A stretch of 64,000 nucleotides of DNA from NCBI RefSeq assembly GCF_016862995.1, contig NZ_BOOA01000010.1:1-64000 (forward strand). Direction: 5' to 3'. Made by a program: the position numbers and the translations under genes. The first letter of the stretch is position 1, and every line of letters begins with the position of its first letter. A model generated the notes under the pieces. The model saw only the letters and a program-made list of their open reading frames with translations, searched no databases and was not told where the DNA came from. This stretch comes from Acrocarpospora phusangensis (GTDB taxonomy: Bacteria > Actinomycetota > Actinomycetes > Streptosporangiales > Streptosporangiaceae). Positions 43,838 through 54,239 of this stretch are shown piece by piece.

Positions 43838-44668
43838 CTATTGCGCCTTCATCTGGGAACGGAGGGCGTCGCCGGCGAGATTCGCGATCAACGCCAGACA
43901 GGTGACGGCGACCGCCGGGATCACCGGGATCCACCAGTGGGTGAGCAGGTACGGCAGGCCCTGCGCCGCCATCGAGCCGAGCTCCGGGGCGGGCTCCGGA
44001 CGGCCCAGCCCCAGGAAGGACAGGCCCGCGAGCATGGTGATGACACCGCCGAGATCGAGCGTGACCGTCACCAGGATCACCGGCCAGGCCCCGGGAAGCA
44101 GGTGCCGCAGCACCAGCCGCAGGTGCCCGTTTCCGGCAAGTTTGGCCGCCTCGATGTGGGGGCGCGAGGCGATGGCGCGGATCTCGGCGCGTACCAGCCG
44201 CGCGTAGTACGGCCAGCTCAGCACGCCGATCGCGATCAGCGCGTTGCGGAGCGACGGGCCCAGGACCGCGGCGATCACGACGGCGAGGATGGCCGCGGGA
44301 AGCGCCAGGAAGAAGTCGACGACGGCCATCAGCGCACGGTCGGCCCAGCCGCCGAGGTAGCCGGCCACGACGCCGACCAGGCTGCCGAACGACGCGATCG
44401 GCAGCACCAGGCCGGCGGAGGCGAGCCAGCTCGCCGACATGCCCTCCAGGACGCGGCTCAGGATGTCGCGGCCGACCTGGTCGGTGCCGAACAGGCCGGT
44501 GTCGCCGAACGGGGCCGCCAGCGGGATCCCGATCGGCAGCGTCGCGTCGTACGGCGCCAGCAGAGGGGCGATCACCGCGAAAACCGTGATCGCCCCCAGC
44601 GACCCGACGCTGAGCCACGTGACCCGTCGCGTCATCCGTCGCCGGCCGGCCGAGGGGAGGACCCTCAC
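43838..44668 (-). CDS. Dpp/Opp-type ABC transporter permease (DppC-like)
   Basis: 276 residues with a DppC N-terminus (VTWLSVGSLGAITVFAVIAPLLAPYD), the FGTDQVGRDILSRVLEG motif of DppC permeases, and five to six helices. The EAA loop is at AAKLAGNGHLRLVLRHLLPGA. The start overlaps the lipoprotein gene stop by 4 bases. Confidence 0.92.
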   Translation of the reverse strand: MRVLPSAGRRRMTRRVTWLSVGSLGAITVFAVIAPLLAPYDATLPIGIPLAAPFGDTGLFGTDQVGRDILSRVLEGMSASWLASAGLVLPIASFGSLVGVVAGYLGGWADRALMAVVDFFLALPAAILAVVIAAVLGPSLRNALIAIGVLSWPYYARLVRAEIRAIASRPHIEAAKLAGNGHLRLVLRHLLPGAWPVILVTVTLDLGGVITMLAGLSFLGLGRPEPAPELGSMAAQGLPYLLTHWWIPVIPAVAVTCLALIANLAGDALRSQMKAQ

Positions 44669-46266
44669 GGGGCCTCGCCCACCTCGGCGTAGAACGGGCC
44701 GAACGGGTTGGCGGCCGTGAACGCCACCGGTCCGACGTTCTTGTTGGCGTAGATGAAGGACTTCACGTCCGCGAGCGTGAAGAAGAAGGCCGAGTCCGCG
44801 TACGCGCCGGCGGCGGCGTCGTACAGCTTGGCGGCCTCGTCGGCGTCGGTGGCGGCGATGGCGGCGTCGAGCGCCTCGTCCCCGGCCGGCACGGAGACGC
44901 CGTTCATGGTCAGCGAACCCCCGGTCGCGAAGTACGCCTTCAGCCAGGCGGCCGGCGTGTTCGCGTCCGAGTTGATGCCGAGCACCATGAGGTCCGGGGC
45001 CTTGGAGGTGTCCGCGGCGAACCCGTAGAACTCCGGGCCGTACCCGCGGACGGTGGCGCTCAGGCCGGCGGCCTGGAGCTGGGCCTGGATCAGCTGCGCG
45101 GCGAGCGCGTCACGGGCGAGGCTGTCCCGGTATCCGATCACGATGGGGTCGATCGGGCCGAGGCCGCCGACGAGTGCCTTCAGCTTGGCCGGGTCGTAGC
45201 CGGGGTCGTCGCTGGTGCCGTCGCCGCCGACCATGGTGATCGGGATCAGGCTCTTCGACGCGGTGGCCTCCTCGCCGAACGCGCCCTTCGCGATGACCGA
45301 ACGGTCGACCGCCCGGATCAGCGCCTCGCGGACCGCCTTGTCCTTGAAGATGCCCGCGTCCTTGATCCACACGGTGGGCTTCACCACCGAGGGGTACGCG
45401 GTCACGGACAGCGTGCCGTCCTTGCGCAGCTCCCCGGCGAGGTTGGGCGGGACCTGCGAGTCGATCAGGTCCAGGTCGCCCTGGCGCAGCCGCAGCACCT
45501 GGTCGGTGATCTCCGGCACGACGGACACCTGGATCTCGGGGATCTTCGGCTTGTCGCCCCAGTAGTCCGGCGCGGCCTTGAGCGTGAGGCCCTTGTCGAT
45601 CACGACGTCCGACAGCACGTACGGGCCGGATCCGGCGTCGGCCTTGACCAGGAACGTCTGGCTGTTGTCCGAGCCGAGGTTGGCCTTGAGCAGGGCCGGG
45701 CTCATGGCCTTGGGCCCGACGTACGAGGCGAGGTAGTCAAGCAGCGCGTTGTTCGGCTTCTTGAGCTTGATCACGAACGTGTGCGGGTCCGGCGTCTCGA
45801 ACGAGTCGACGTCGGCGAGCATGTACGACGGCGCGCCCTTGATGTCGATGAACCGCTGGAAGCTGTAGCGGAAGGCCTCCGCGTCGACCGGCGTGCCGTC
45901 GTGGAACTTGGCGTCGTCGCGCAGGGTGAAGGTGTAGACGAGGCCGTCCGGGGAGATCGTCCACTCGGTCGCCAGCTCCGGCTCGATCGCGCCCGTACGG
46001 GACGCGTAGCCGACGAGGCCCTCGTAGAGCGCGCCCATCGTGGCGAAGGCGACGCTTCCGTAGTACGTGGCGGGGTCGAGCGTCATGTCCTGGTACGACC
46101 AGGCGACTTTGAGGGTGGTGAGCTTGGTCGCGGGCAGGGAGTCCGACCCGATCGTCGCGCCGGGCGAGGATGACGACCCTCCCCCACCGGAGGAACAGGC
46201 TGCGAGCGCGAGGGCGGTGAGCAGAGCGACCGAACCCGCAACCGCTCGGCGGCGGATGCTGGACAT
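44665..46266 (-). CDS. Solute-binding lipoprotein, SBP family 5 (Dpp/Opp)
   Basis: 533 residues from ATG with GAAAGG. The lipobox LALAAC places the lipidated Cys at residue 24, followed by a Gly/Ser-rich linker. Family segments are TLKVAWSYQDMTLDPATYYGS and FTLRDDAKFHDGTPVDAEAFRYSFQRF. Among SBP family 5, opine, peptide and amine binders are common, so the ligand cannot be deduced. It is anchored on the outer face of the membrane, feeding the two permeases. A perfect hairpin lies between it and the ATPase gene. Confidence 0.92.
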   Translation of the reverse strand: MSSIRRRAVAGSVALLTALALAACSSGGGGSSSSPGATIGSDSLPATKLTTLKVAWSYQDMTLDPATYYGSVAFATMGALYEGLVGYASRTGAIEPELATEWTISPDGLVYTFTLRDDAKFHDGTPVDAEAFRYSFQRFIDIKGAPSYMLADVDSFETPDPHTFVIKLKKPNNALLDYLASYVGPKAMSPALLKANLGSDNSQTFLVKADAGSGPYVLSDVVIDKGLTLKAAPDYWGDKPKIPEIQVSVVPEITDQVLRLRQGDLDLIDSQVPPNLAGELRKDGTLSVTAYPSVVKPTVWIKDAGIFKDKAVREALIRAVDRSVIAKGAFGEEATASKSLIPITMVGGDGTSDDPGYDPAKLKALVGGLGPIDPIVIGYRDSLARDALAAQLIQAQLQAAGLSATVRGYGPEFYGFAADTSKAPDLMVLGINSDANTPAAWLKAYFATGGSLTMNGVSVPAGDEALDAAIAATDADEAAKLYDAAAGAYADSAFFFTLADVKSFIYANKNVGPVAFTAANPFGPFYAEVGEAP

Positions 46267-46311
46267 GCGTTAACCTTTCTGCAGGGCAAAGCGAAGTGAT
46301 GCAGCTCTCGA

Positions 46312-46341
46312 ATGACGGCCCGGGTGCCACCGGGCCGTCAT
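46312..46341 (-). promoter_or_regulatory. Perfect 12-base intra-operon hairpin between the ATPase and lipoprotein genes
   Basis: ATGACGGCCCGG pairs fully with CCGGGCCGTCAT around a 6-base loop, 20 bases past the ATPase stop and 45 bases before the lipoprotein start. Such hairpins often raise or isolate the level of binding protein relative to ATPase by partial termination or 5'-end protection after processing. Confidence 0.62.
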
Positions 46342-46361
46342 CAAGCGGCGAGGTCGTCAGT

Positions 46362-48149
<1,788 letters not shown>

Positions 48150-48378
48150 GTGCCGGCACCTTTCTGCCGACGCTCGCGGCGGCTGACCCTCGGCGGGGAT
48201 GAACGATTCGTCTCTCGTCCGGTAAAGGCCATGTTGCTAGTCCATTTACGTAGGAAGCTCCTGCGGGGGAGTGTGCAGGATGCTATCTCAAAGGTATGCA
48301 AACCATCCATTAAGATTGGATAACCGGCGGATGCTCGCCAGGTAACATGGCGATCTTGGGATCGCGGGGGACGACCGG
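48150..48378. promoter_or_regulatory. Upstream region of the importer operon
   Basis: 229 bases between the GntR gene (ending at 48379) and the importer, both read leftwards. A quasi-palindrome ATCCA-TTAAGAT-TGGAT is at 48305-48321 in an AT-rich patch; its CCATT...ATTGG core recurs upstream of the glutamine-synthetase-like gene. No clear -35/-10 pair is evident. No gene is seen. Confidence 0.4.
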
Positions 48379-49143
48379 TTACAGGTCGTCGTCGGGCAGC
48401 AGCGGGGCGCGCCGCGACGGCGACGCCCCCAGGAACCCGTGGATGAGCGCGACCGTGCCGGCGAGGTGCTCCTCCATCGCCTGGACGGCCCGCTCCTTGT
48501 CGCCGGTCAGGATGGCCAGGACGATCGCGTGATGCTGCTCGTTCGAGTTGACGATGTTCCGTTCGAGCAGCGGCATGCGGTCCAGGATCTGGTTGACCAG
48601 CATGCGGTTGTCGGCCACCATCGCCGTCACCGACGGTGACCCGACCAGCTCGGCGATCGTCAGATGGAGGCGCGAGTCCAGGCGGCGGTAGTTCTCACAG
48701 TCCGCCGCCTGGACGTCGGTCAGGCGCGTCCAGAGCGTGTCCCGCTCGGTGGCCGTGAGGGCGCGCCGGGCCGCCACGCGTACGGTGGCGACCTCCAGCA
48801 GCTCGCGGACGGTCAGGAGGTCGTCGATGTCCAGGTCGGGGAGCTGGCCGCCCTCGGGCTGGGGGGCCTTGGGCAGGGTCTTGGCCAGGAAGGTGCCGCC
48901 GTACCGGCCACGGAGGGTGACCAGGTAGCCGGCTTCGCCGAGTGACCTTATGGCGTCGCGGACCGTGTCGCGGCTCACGCCGAACCGGCGCGCCAGCTCA
49001 CGCTCCGGCGGTAATGACTCGCCCGGGGCGTACACGCCGAGGTGGATCATCTGGAGCAGGCGTTCGACGGTCTCCTCGAAGGAGTTGCCCATGCGGATCG
49101 GCCGGAGCAGGGCGCTGGTGGACTCCGCCGAACCCTCGCTCAT
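48379..49143 (-). CDS. GntR/FadR-family (FCD) transcriptional regulator
   Basis: 254 residues from the ATG at 49143, with GGAAGG seven bases before. The winged helix at about 25-95 contains ESLPPERELARRFGVSRDTVRDAIRSLGEAGYLVTLRGRYGG-type residues. The C-terminal helical FCD domain (about 110-240) includes the ligand-metal His pattern (LDSRLHLTIAELV, NEQHHAIVLAIL). It probably controls the SDR-ALDH-GlnA genes upstream and perhaps the importer downstream. In Streptomyces coelicolor a regulator gene sits, as I recall, next to glnA4 in the same kind of cluster. Confidence 0.88.
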   Translation of the reverse strand: MSEGSAESTSALLRPIRMGNSFEETVERLLQMIHLGVYAPGESLPPERELARRFGVSRDTVRDAIRSLGEAGYLVTLRGRYGGTFLAKTLPKAPQPEGGQLPDLDIDDLLTVRELLEVATVRVAARRALTATERDTLWTRLTDVQAADCENYRRLDSRLHLTIAELVGSPSVTAMVADNRMLVNQILDRMPLLERNIVNSNEQHHAIVLAILTGDKERAVQAMEEHLAGTVALIHGFLGASPSRRAPLLPDDDL

Positions 49144-49240
49144 GCCGCCGCCTTCCGAATAGCCGCCAATGGTCGCCGCGCCGACCGTTGCGAAATGGAG
49201 GATACTCGCCCATTCGCCTCCCGCGACCATCGCCGTCACG

Positions 49241-50008
49241 TCACAGTGGCGTGACGTACGCCCCGGAGATGCCGCCGTCGACGAGGAAGGTCGAGGCGGT
49301 GATGAAGGAGGACTCGTCGGAGGCCAGGAAGAGCACCGCGTTGGCCATCTCCTCCGGCTCGCCGAACCGGCCCATCGGCACGTGCACCAGGCGGCGGGCG
49401 GCCCGCTCCTCGTCCTTGGCGAACAGCTCCCGCAGCAGCGGGGTGTTCACCGGCCCCGGGCAGAGCGCGTTGACCCGCACGCCCTCGCGGGCGAACTGCA
49501 CGCCCAGCTCGCGGCTCATCGAGAGCACGCCGCCCTTGGACGCCGAGTACGAGATCTGCGACGTGGCCGCCCCCATCACCGCCACGAACGACGCGGTGTT
49601 GATGATCGACCCCCTCCGCTGCTCCAGCATGTACGGCAACGCCGCCTTGCAGCACAGGTAGACGCTGGTCAGGTTGACCTCCTGCACCTTGCGCCAGGCG
49701 TCCAGATCCGTGTCCAGGATCGAGTCGTCCTCCGGCGGGGAGATGCCGGCGTTGTTGAACGCGATGTCGACCGAGCCGTAGGTGTCCTTCGCCGTCGCGA
49801 AGAGCGCGTCGACCTCCTCCTTGCTGGTCACGTCCACGTGCACGTAGGTGATCCCCAGCTCGTCGGCGATCTCCTTGCCGCGGGCGTCGTCCAGATCGCC
49901 GACGACGACCTTCGCGCCCTCCTGGACGAAACGTTTGACCGTGGCCAGGCCGATGCCCGAACACCCTCCGGTGACGACCGCGACCCTGCCTTCCAGACGT
50001 CCTGACAT
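49241..50008 (-). CDS. Short-chain dehydrogenase/reductase (SDR)
   Basis: 255 residues from the ATG at 50008, preceded by AGGAG; the frame extends a further eight codons without a ribosome site. NAD motif TGGCSGIG, NNAGIS, the catalytic triad around NTASFVAVMG and YSASK, and the C-terminal VNALCPGPVNTPL are all present. The acidic GDLDD after the second strand favours NAD. Together with the aldehyde dehydrogenase 28 bases upstream, it acts in an aldehyde/alcohol step of amine degradation. Confidence 0.9.
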   Translation of the reverse strand: MSGRLEGRVAVVTGGCSGIGLATVKRFVQEGAKVVVGDLDDARGKEIADELGITYVHVDVTSKEEVDALFATAKDTYGSVDIAFNNAGISPPEDDSILDTDLDAWRKVQEVNLTSVYLCCKAALPYMLEQRRGSIINTASFVAVMGAATSQISYSASKGGVLSMSRELGVQFAREGVRVNALCPGPVNTPLLRELFAKDEERAARRLVHVPMGRFGEPEEMANAVLFLASDESSFITASTFLVDGGISGAYVTPL

Positions 50009-50036
50009 GCCTGTTCTCCTCATTGTGGTCAAGCCC

Positions 50037-51398
50037 CTAGCCGTGGGCGATGAAGACGTTCTTCTCCTCGGTGAACGCGTCCGGCGCGTCCGGCCCGAGT
50101 TCCCGGCCGAGGCCGGACTGCTTGAATCCGCCGAACGGCGTCCAGTACCGGACCGAGGCGTGCGAGTTCACGCTGAGGTTGCCGGCCTCCACGCCGCGGG
50201 CGACCCGCAGGGCGCGGCTCAGGTCGCGGGTGAAGATCGACCCGGACAGGCCGTACTCGGTGTCGTTGGCCAGCTGGATCGCCTCGTCCTCGTCGTCGAA
50301 CGGCATCACGGCGACGACCGGGCCGAACACCTCCTCGCGCCAGATCGGCCGGGTGACGTCGTCCGCGAGCACCACCGTCGGCGGCATCCAGTAGCCGGGT
50401 CCCTCGGGGGCGGGGCCGGTGAAGGCGGCTTCGACGCCGGCGAGGTAGCCGGTGACCTTCTCCCTGTGCGCGGCGGAGATCAGCGGGCCCATCTCGCTGG
50501 CCTCGTCGGCGGGGTCGATCACCCGCATCCCGGCGACGGCCTTCCCCAGTCCGGCGAGGAACTCGTCGTACACCGAGGACTGGACGAGAATCCGCGACCG
50601 GGCGCAGCAGTCCTGGCCGGCGTTGTCGAAGACCGCGTACGGCGCGGTGGCGGCCGCCTTGGCGAGGTCGGCGTCGGCGAAGACGATGTTCGCGCTCTTG
50701 CCGCCGAGTTCCAGCGTCACCGGCTTCACCTGCGCGGCGCAGCCGGCCATGATCCGCTTGCCGACCGCGGTGGAACCGGTGAAGCAGACCTTGCGGACCA
50801 GGGGATGGGTGACGAACCGCTCCCCCACCACCGGTCCCCGGCCCGGGATCACCGTGAGGACGCCCTCGGGCAGCCCCGCCTCGCGCGCCAGCTCGCCGAG
50901 CCGGATCGCGGTCAGCGGCGTCAGCTCCGCGGGCTTCAGCACGACGGTGTTGCCGGCCGCGAGCGCCGGGGCGAAGCCCCAGCCGGCGATCGGCATCGGG
51001 AAGTTCCACGGCACGATCACCCCGACCACGCCGAGCGGCTCCCGGAAGGTGACGTCGATCCCTCCCGGCACCGGGATCTGGCGTCCGAACAGGCGTTCGG
51101 GCGTCGCGGCGTAGTAGTTGAGCACGTCGCGGACGTTCCCGGCCTCCCAGCGGGCGTTGCCGATGGTGTGGCCGGCGTTGCGGACCTCCAGCCAGGCCAG
51201 CTCGTCGAGGTGCGCGTCCACGACCGCGGCGAAGGCGCGCAGCAGCCGGGCCCGCTCGCCGGGGGCGACGGCGCGCCAGGAGCGGAAGGCCTCGTGGGCG
51301 CGCTCGATCGCGGCGTCGGTCTCGGCCGCCGAGGCGAGCGCCACCTCGGCCAGCGGGCGCTCCGTGGCCGGGTCGATCACGGTGAAGGTGTCGGTCAT
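50037..51398 (-). CDS. Aldehyde dehydrogenase (gamma-glutamyl-aminoaldehyde type)
   Basis: 453 residues, slightly short for the family because the N-terminus begins directly at the Rossmann domain. Glu in LELGGKSANIVF near 229 and the nucleophile in GQDCCARSR near 263 are present, with VPWNFPMP and FTGSTAVGK for NAD. A PuuC/GabD-like role on gamma-glutamyl-aminoaldehydes is consistent with the glutamine-synthetase-like gene 7 bases upstream. It is distinct from the second aldehyde dehydrogenase at 30543. Confidence 0.9.
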   Translation of the reverse strand: MTDTFTVIDPATERPLAEVALASAAETDAAIERAHEAFRSWRAVAPGERARLLRAFAAVVDAHLDELAWLEVRNAGHTIGNARWEAGNVRDVLNYYAATPERLFGRQIPVPGGIDVTFREPLGVVGVIVPWNFPMPIAGWGFAPALAAGNTVVLKPAELTPLTAIRLGELAREAGLPEGVLTVIPGRGPVVGERFVTHPLVRKVCFTGSTAVGKRIMAGCAAQVKPVTLELGGKSANIVFADADLAKAAATAPYAVFDNAGQDCCARSRILVQSSVYDEFLAGLGKAVAGMRVIDPADEASEMGPLISAAHREKVTGYLAGVEAAFTGPAPEGPGYWMPPTVVLADDVTRPIWREEVFGPVVAVMPFDDEDEAIQLANDTEYGLSGSIFTRDLSRALRVARGVEAGNLSVNSHASVRYWTPFGGFKQSGLGRELGPDAPDAFTEEKNVFIAHG

Positions 51399-51405
51399 CG
51401 GGTCC

Positions 51406-52773
51406 TCACATCCGCTCGAAGCCGCGGCGCAGTTCCCAGTCGGTGACCGCGGCGCCGTACGCGGCCAGTTCGACGTCGGCCATGTTGCTGTAGTGGTCGA
51501 CGACCGCGTCGCCGAGGGCGGCCCGGGCGACGACCGAGTCGTGGAAGGCGTCCCGGGCGTCGCGCAGCGTCGCCGGAACCCTGGGCCGTCCGGAGACGTA
51601 GGCGTTGCCCGTCACCGGGGGCTCCAGCTCCAGGCCCTTCTCGATGCCGTGCAGGCCGCCGGCCAGCATCGCGGCCAGCGCCAGGTACGGGTTGACGTCG
51701 CCGCCGGGCACCCGGTTCTCCATCCGGGCCGACGGGCCGCGGCCGACGAGCCGTACGGCGCAGGTGCGGTTGTCCTCGCCCCAGGCGATCGCGGTCGGCG
51801 CGAAGGAGCCTTCGGCGAAGCGTTTGTAGGAGTTCACGTTCGGCGCGTACAGCAGGGTGAAGTCCCGCATGGTGGCGAGCACGCCGGCGACGAAGTGGTC
51901 GTAGAGGGCCGAGCGGGTCCCGGCGCCGTCGTCCCAGAAGGCCACGCTGCCGTCGGTGCCGCGCAGGGACAGGTGCACGTGGCAGGAGTTGCCCTCGCGC
52001 TCGTTGTACTTGGCCATGAAGGTGAGCGCCTTGCCGTGCTGGGCGGCGACCTCCTTGGCGGTGTTCTTGAAGACGGCGTGGTTGTCGGCGGTGACGAGCA
52101 CGTCGTCGTACCGGAAGCCGATCTCGTGCTGGCCGAGGTTGCACTCGCCCTTGGCGCCTTCGACGTTGAGGCCGGCGGCGTACATGGTGTTGCGGATGTC
52201 ACGGAGCAGCGGCTCGACCCGGGTGGTGCCGAGGATGGAGTAGTCGGAGTTGTACTGGTTGGCGGGGGTCAGCCCTCGGTAACCGGCGTTCCAGGCCTGC
52301 TCGTACGTGTCCTCGAAGACGAGGAACTCCAGCTCGGTCGCGGCCAGCACCCGGTATCCGGCCGCCGCGGCCCGCTCGGCCTGGGCCTGGAGGATGGACC
52401 GGGGCGATTCCACCACCGGGCGGCCGTCGGGCCAGCGCAGGTCGCACTGGATCATCACGGTCTTGGGCAGGTGGGTGAGCCGCCGGATCGTGGCGAGGTC
52501 GAGGACGAACTCCATGTCGCCGTAGCCGCGCTCCCACGAGGTGATCGCGTAGCCGCCGACGGTGTTCATGTCGACGTCGACGCCGAGCAGGTAGGTGCAG
52601 CCCTCCGTGCCGTGCTCGGCCACCGAGTCGAGGAAGTGGTGCCCGTGCAGCCGCTTGCCCTGGAGCCGGCCCTGCATGTCGGTGAACGCCACCACCACGG
52701 TGTCGACGTCGCCGGCCAGGATCAGGTCCCTCAGGCTGCCGAGGGTGAGAAGGCGGGGATTCCTGCTGCTCAT
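51406..52773 (-). CDS. Glutamine synthetase-like gamma-glutamyl-amine ligase
   Basis: 455 residues. Glutamine synthetase signatures are present: DMQGRLQGKRL near the N-terminus, the ATELEFLVF glutamate-binding strand, GECNLGQHEI, the ATP loop (CHVHLSL) and the arginine-rich RMENRVPGGDVNPYLA. The usual adenylylation Tyr loop cannot be placed with confidence. Together with the GntR, SDR and ALDH genes it resembles GlnA3/GlnA4-type enzymes, which ligate glutamate to polyamines or ethanolamine and not to ammonia. The specific amine is not deducible, although I lean to the GlnA4-like gene order. It starts the four-gene unit. Confidence 0.85.
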   Translation of the reverse strand: MSSRNPRLLTLGSLRDLILAGDVDTVVVAFTDMQGRLQGKRLHGHHFLDSVAEHGTEGCTYLLGVDVDMNTVGGYAITSWERGYGDMEFVLDLATIRRLTHLPKTVMIQCDLRWPDGRPVVESPRSILQAQAERAAAAGYRVLAATELEFLVFEDTYEQAWNAGYRGLTPANQYNSDYSILGTTRVEPLLRDIRNTMYAAGLNVEGAKGECNLGQHEIGFRYDDVLVTADNHAVFKNTAKEVAAQHGKALTFMAKYNEREGNSCHVHLSLRGTDGSVAFWDDGAGTRSALYDHFVAGVLATMRDFTLLYAPNVNSYKRFAEGSFAPTAIAWGEDNRTCAVRLVGRGPSARMENRVPGGDVNPYLALAAMLAGGLHGIEKGLELEPPVTGNAYVSGRPRVPATLRDARDAFHDSVVARAALGDAVVDHYSNMADVELAAYGAAVTDWELRRGFERM

Positions 52774-52796
52774 CTGGGATAACTTTCAGGTCGTGG

Positions 52797-52851
52797 CCGG
52801 TCCGCCGGACCGGTGGTGCTCCAATGGACGCCGAACCTACCATTGAATTGG
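52797..52851. promoter_or_regulatory. Hairpin and CCATT...TTGG element between sdaA and the GlnA-like gene
   Basis: In the 94-base gap a hairpin CCGGTCC-GCC-GGACCGG (52797-52813) may end or attenuate the gcv transcript. An inverted CAATGG/CCATTG pair (52822-52827 and 52840-52845) and CCATTGAATTGG (52840-52851) follow, similar to the core upstream of the importer. This is a plausible GntR site, at weak confidence. Confidence 0.4.
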
Positions 52852-52867
52852 CGGGCTCCGATAGGGC

Positions 52868-54238
52868 TCAGCATTCGATGACGTTGACCGCGAGGCCGCC
52901 GCGGGCCGTCTCCTTGTACTTCACGTGCATGTCGCGGCCGGTCTCCCGCATGGTCTTGATCGCGTCGTCGAGGCTGACCTTGTGCGTGCCGGTGCCGTTG
53001 ACGGCGAGCCGGGCGGCGTTGATGGCCTTCACCGAGGCGATCGCGTTGCGCTCGATGCACGGGATCTGCACCAGCCCGCCGACGGGGTCGCAGGTCAGGC
53101 CCAGGTTGTGCTCGATGCCGATCTCGGCCGCGTTCTCCACCTGGGCCGGCGTGCCGCCCAGCACCTCGCAGAGGGCGCCGGCCGCCATCGAGCAGGCCGA
53201 CCCGACCTCGCCCTGGCAGCCGACCTCCGCCCCGGAGATGGACGCGTTCTGTTTGAAGAGCATGCCGATCGCGGCGGCGGTGAGCAGGAACCGGACGACG
53301 CCGTCCTCGTCCGCGCCGGGGACGAAGCGGGTGTAGTAGTGCAGGACCGCCGGGATGATCCCGGCGGCGCCGTTGGTGGGCGCCGTCACCACCCGGCCGC
53401 CGGAGGCGTTCTCCTCGTTGACGGCGAGGGCGAAGAGGTTGACCCAGTCCAGGATGTCCAGCGGATCGGCGGTTCCCGACCGTGTGGAGAGGTCGCGGAA
53501 CAGCGCCGGGGCGCGCCGTTCCACCTTTAACCCGCCGGGCAGCACGCCCTCGTTGGCGCAGCCCGCGGCGACACAGGCCCGCATCACGGACCAGATCTCC
53601 AGAAGGCCGTCGCGCACGTCGGCCTCGGGCCGCCAGGAGAGCTCGTTGGCCAGCACGACATCGCTGACCCGCAGGTTCTCCCGCCGGCAGATGCCGAGCA
53701 GGTCCGCCCCGGTGGCGAACGGGTACGGGACGGCGGTGGCGTCGAGGACGACCCGATCCGCGCCCACGGCCCGCTCGTCGGCGACGAAACCGCCGCCGAC
53801 CGAATAGTACGTACGCTCCCGCAACAGCCCTGATTCTCCGAGCGCGGTGAACGTCATCCCGTTGGGATGCGCGGGCAGCGACCGGCGGCGGTGGAGGACC
53901 AGGTCCTCGTCCGGGACGAAAACGATCCTGTGCCGCCCGGCGAGGTTCAGCCGTCCCTCCTCCTTCGCGCGGTCGAGGCGGGCCTGGGCGCTCCCGGTGT
54001 CGACCAGAGCGGGCGTCTCGCCCTCCAGCCCGAGGACCACGGCCTTCTCCGAGCCGTGGCCGTGGCCGGTCGCCCCGAGAGAGCCGAACAGCTCGCAGCG
54101 CACCCGCGTCACCGATCCGAGGAGGCCGTCGGCGGCCAGGCCGTCCGCGAACATCTTGGCGGCCCGCATCGGCCCGACCGTGTGCGACGACGACGGCCCG
54201 ATCCCGATCGAGTAGAGATCGAAGGCGCTCAGCGCCAT
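52868..54238 (-). CDS. sdaA: L-serine ammonia-lyase, iron-sulfur (single-chain)
   Basis: 456 residues, full length for the single-subunit type. The family start [27 protein letters not shown] and the cluster-ligating Cys region [20 protein letters not shown] near 345-365 are clear; further Cys residues such as MRACVAAGC and GSACS are in the family core. It needs a [4Fe-4S] cluster and deaminates serine to pyruvate plus ammonia. Its start is 1 base past the glyA stop, so glycine-derived serine can be channelled to pyruvate. Confidence 0.93.
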   Translation of the reverse strand: MALSAFDLYSIGIGPSSSHTVGPMRAAKMFADGLAADGLLGSVTRVRCELFGSLGATGHGHGSEKAVVLGLEGETPALVDTGSAQARLDRAKEEGRLNLAGRHRIVFVPDEDLVLHRRRSLPAHPNGMTFTALGESGLLRERTYYSVGGGFVADERAVGADRVVLDATAVPYPFATGADLLGICRRENLRVSDVVLANELSWRPEADVRDGLLEIWSVMRACVAAGCANEGVLPGGLKVERRAPALFRDLSTRSGTADPLDILDWVNLFALAVNEENASGGRVVTAPTNGAAGIIPAVLHYYTRFVPGADEDGVVRFLLTAAAIGMLFKQNASISGAEVGCQGEVGSACSMAAGALCEVLGGTPAQVENAAEIGIEHNLGLTCDPVGGLVQIPCIERNAIASVKAINAARLAVNGTGTHKVSLDDAIKTMRETGRDMHVKYKETARGGLAVNVIEC

Positions 54239-54239
54239 C

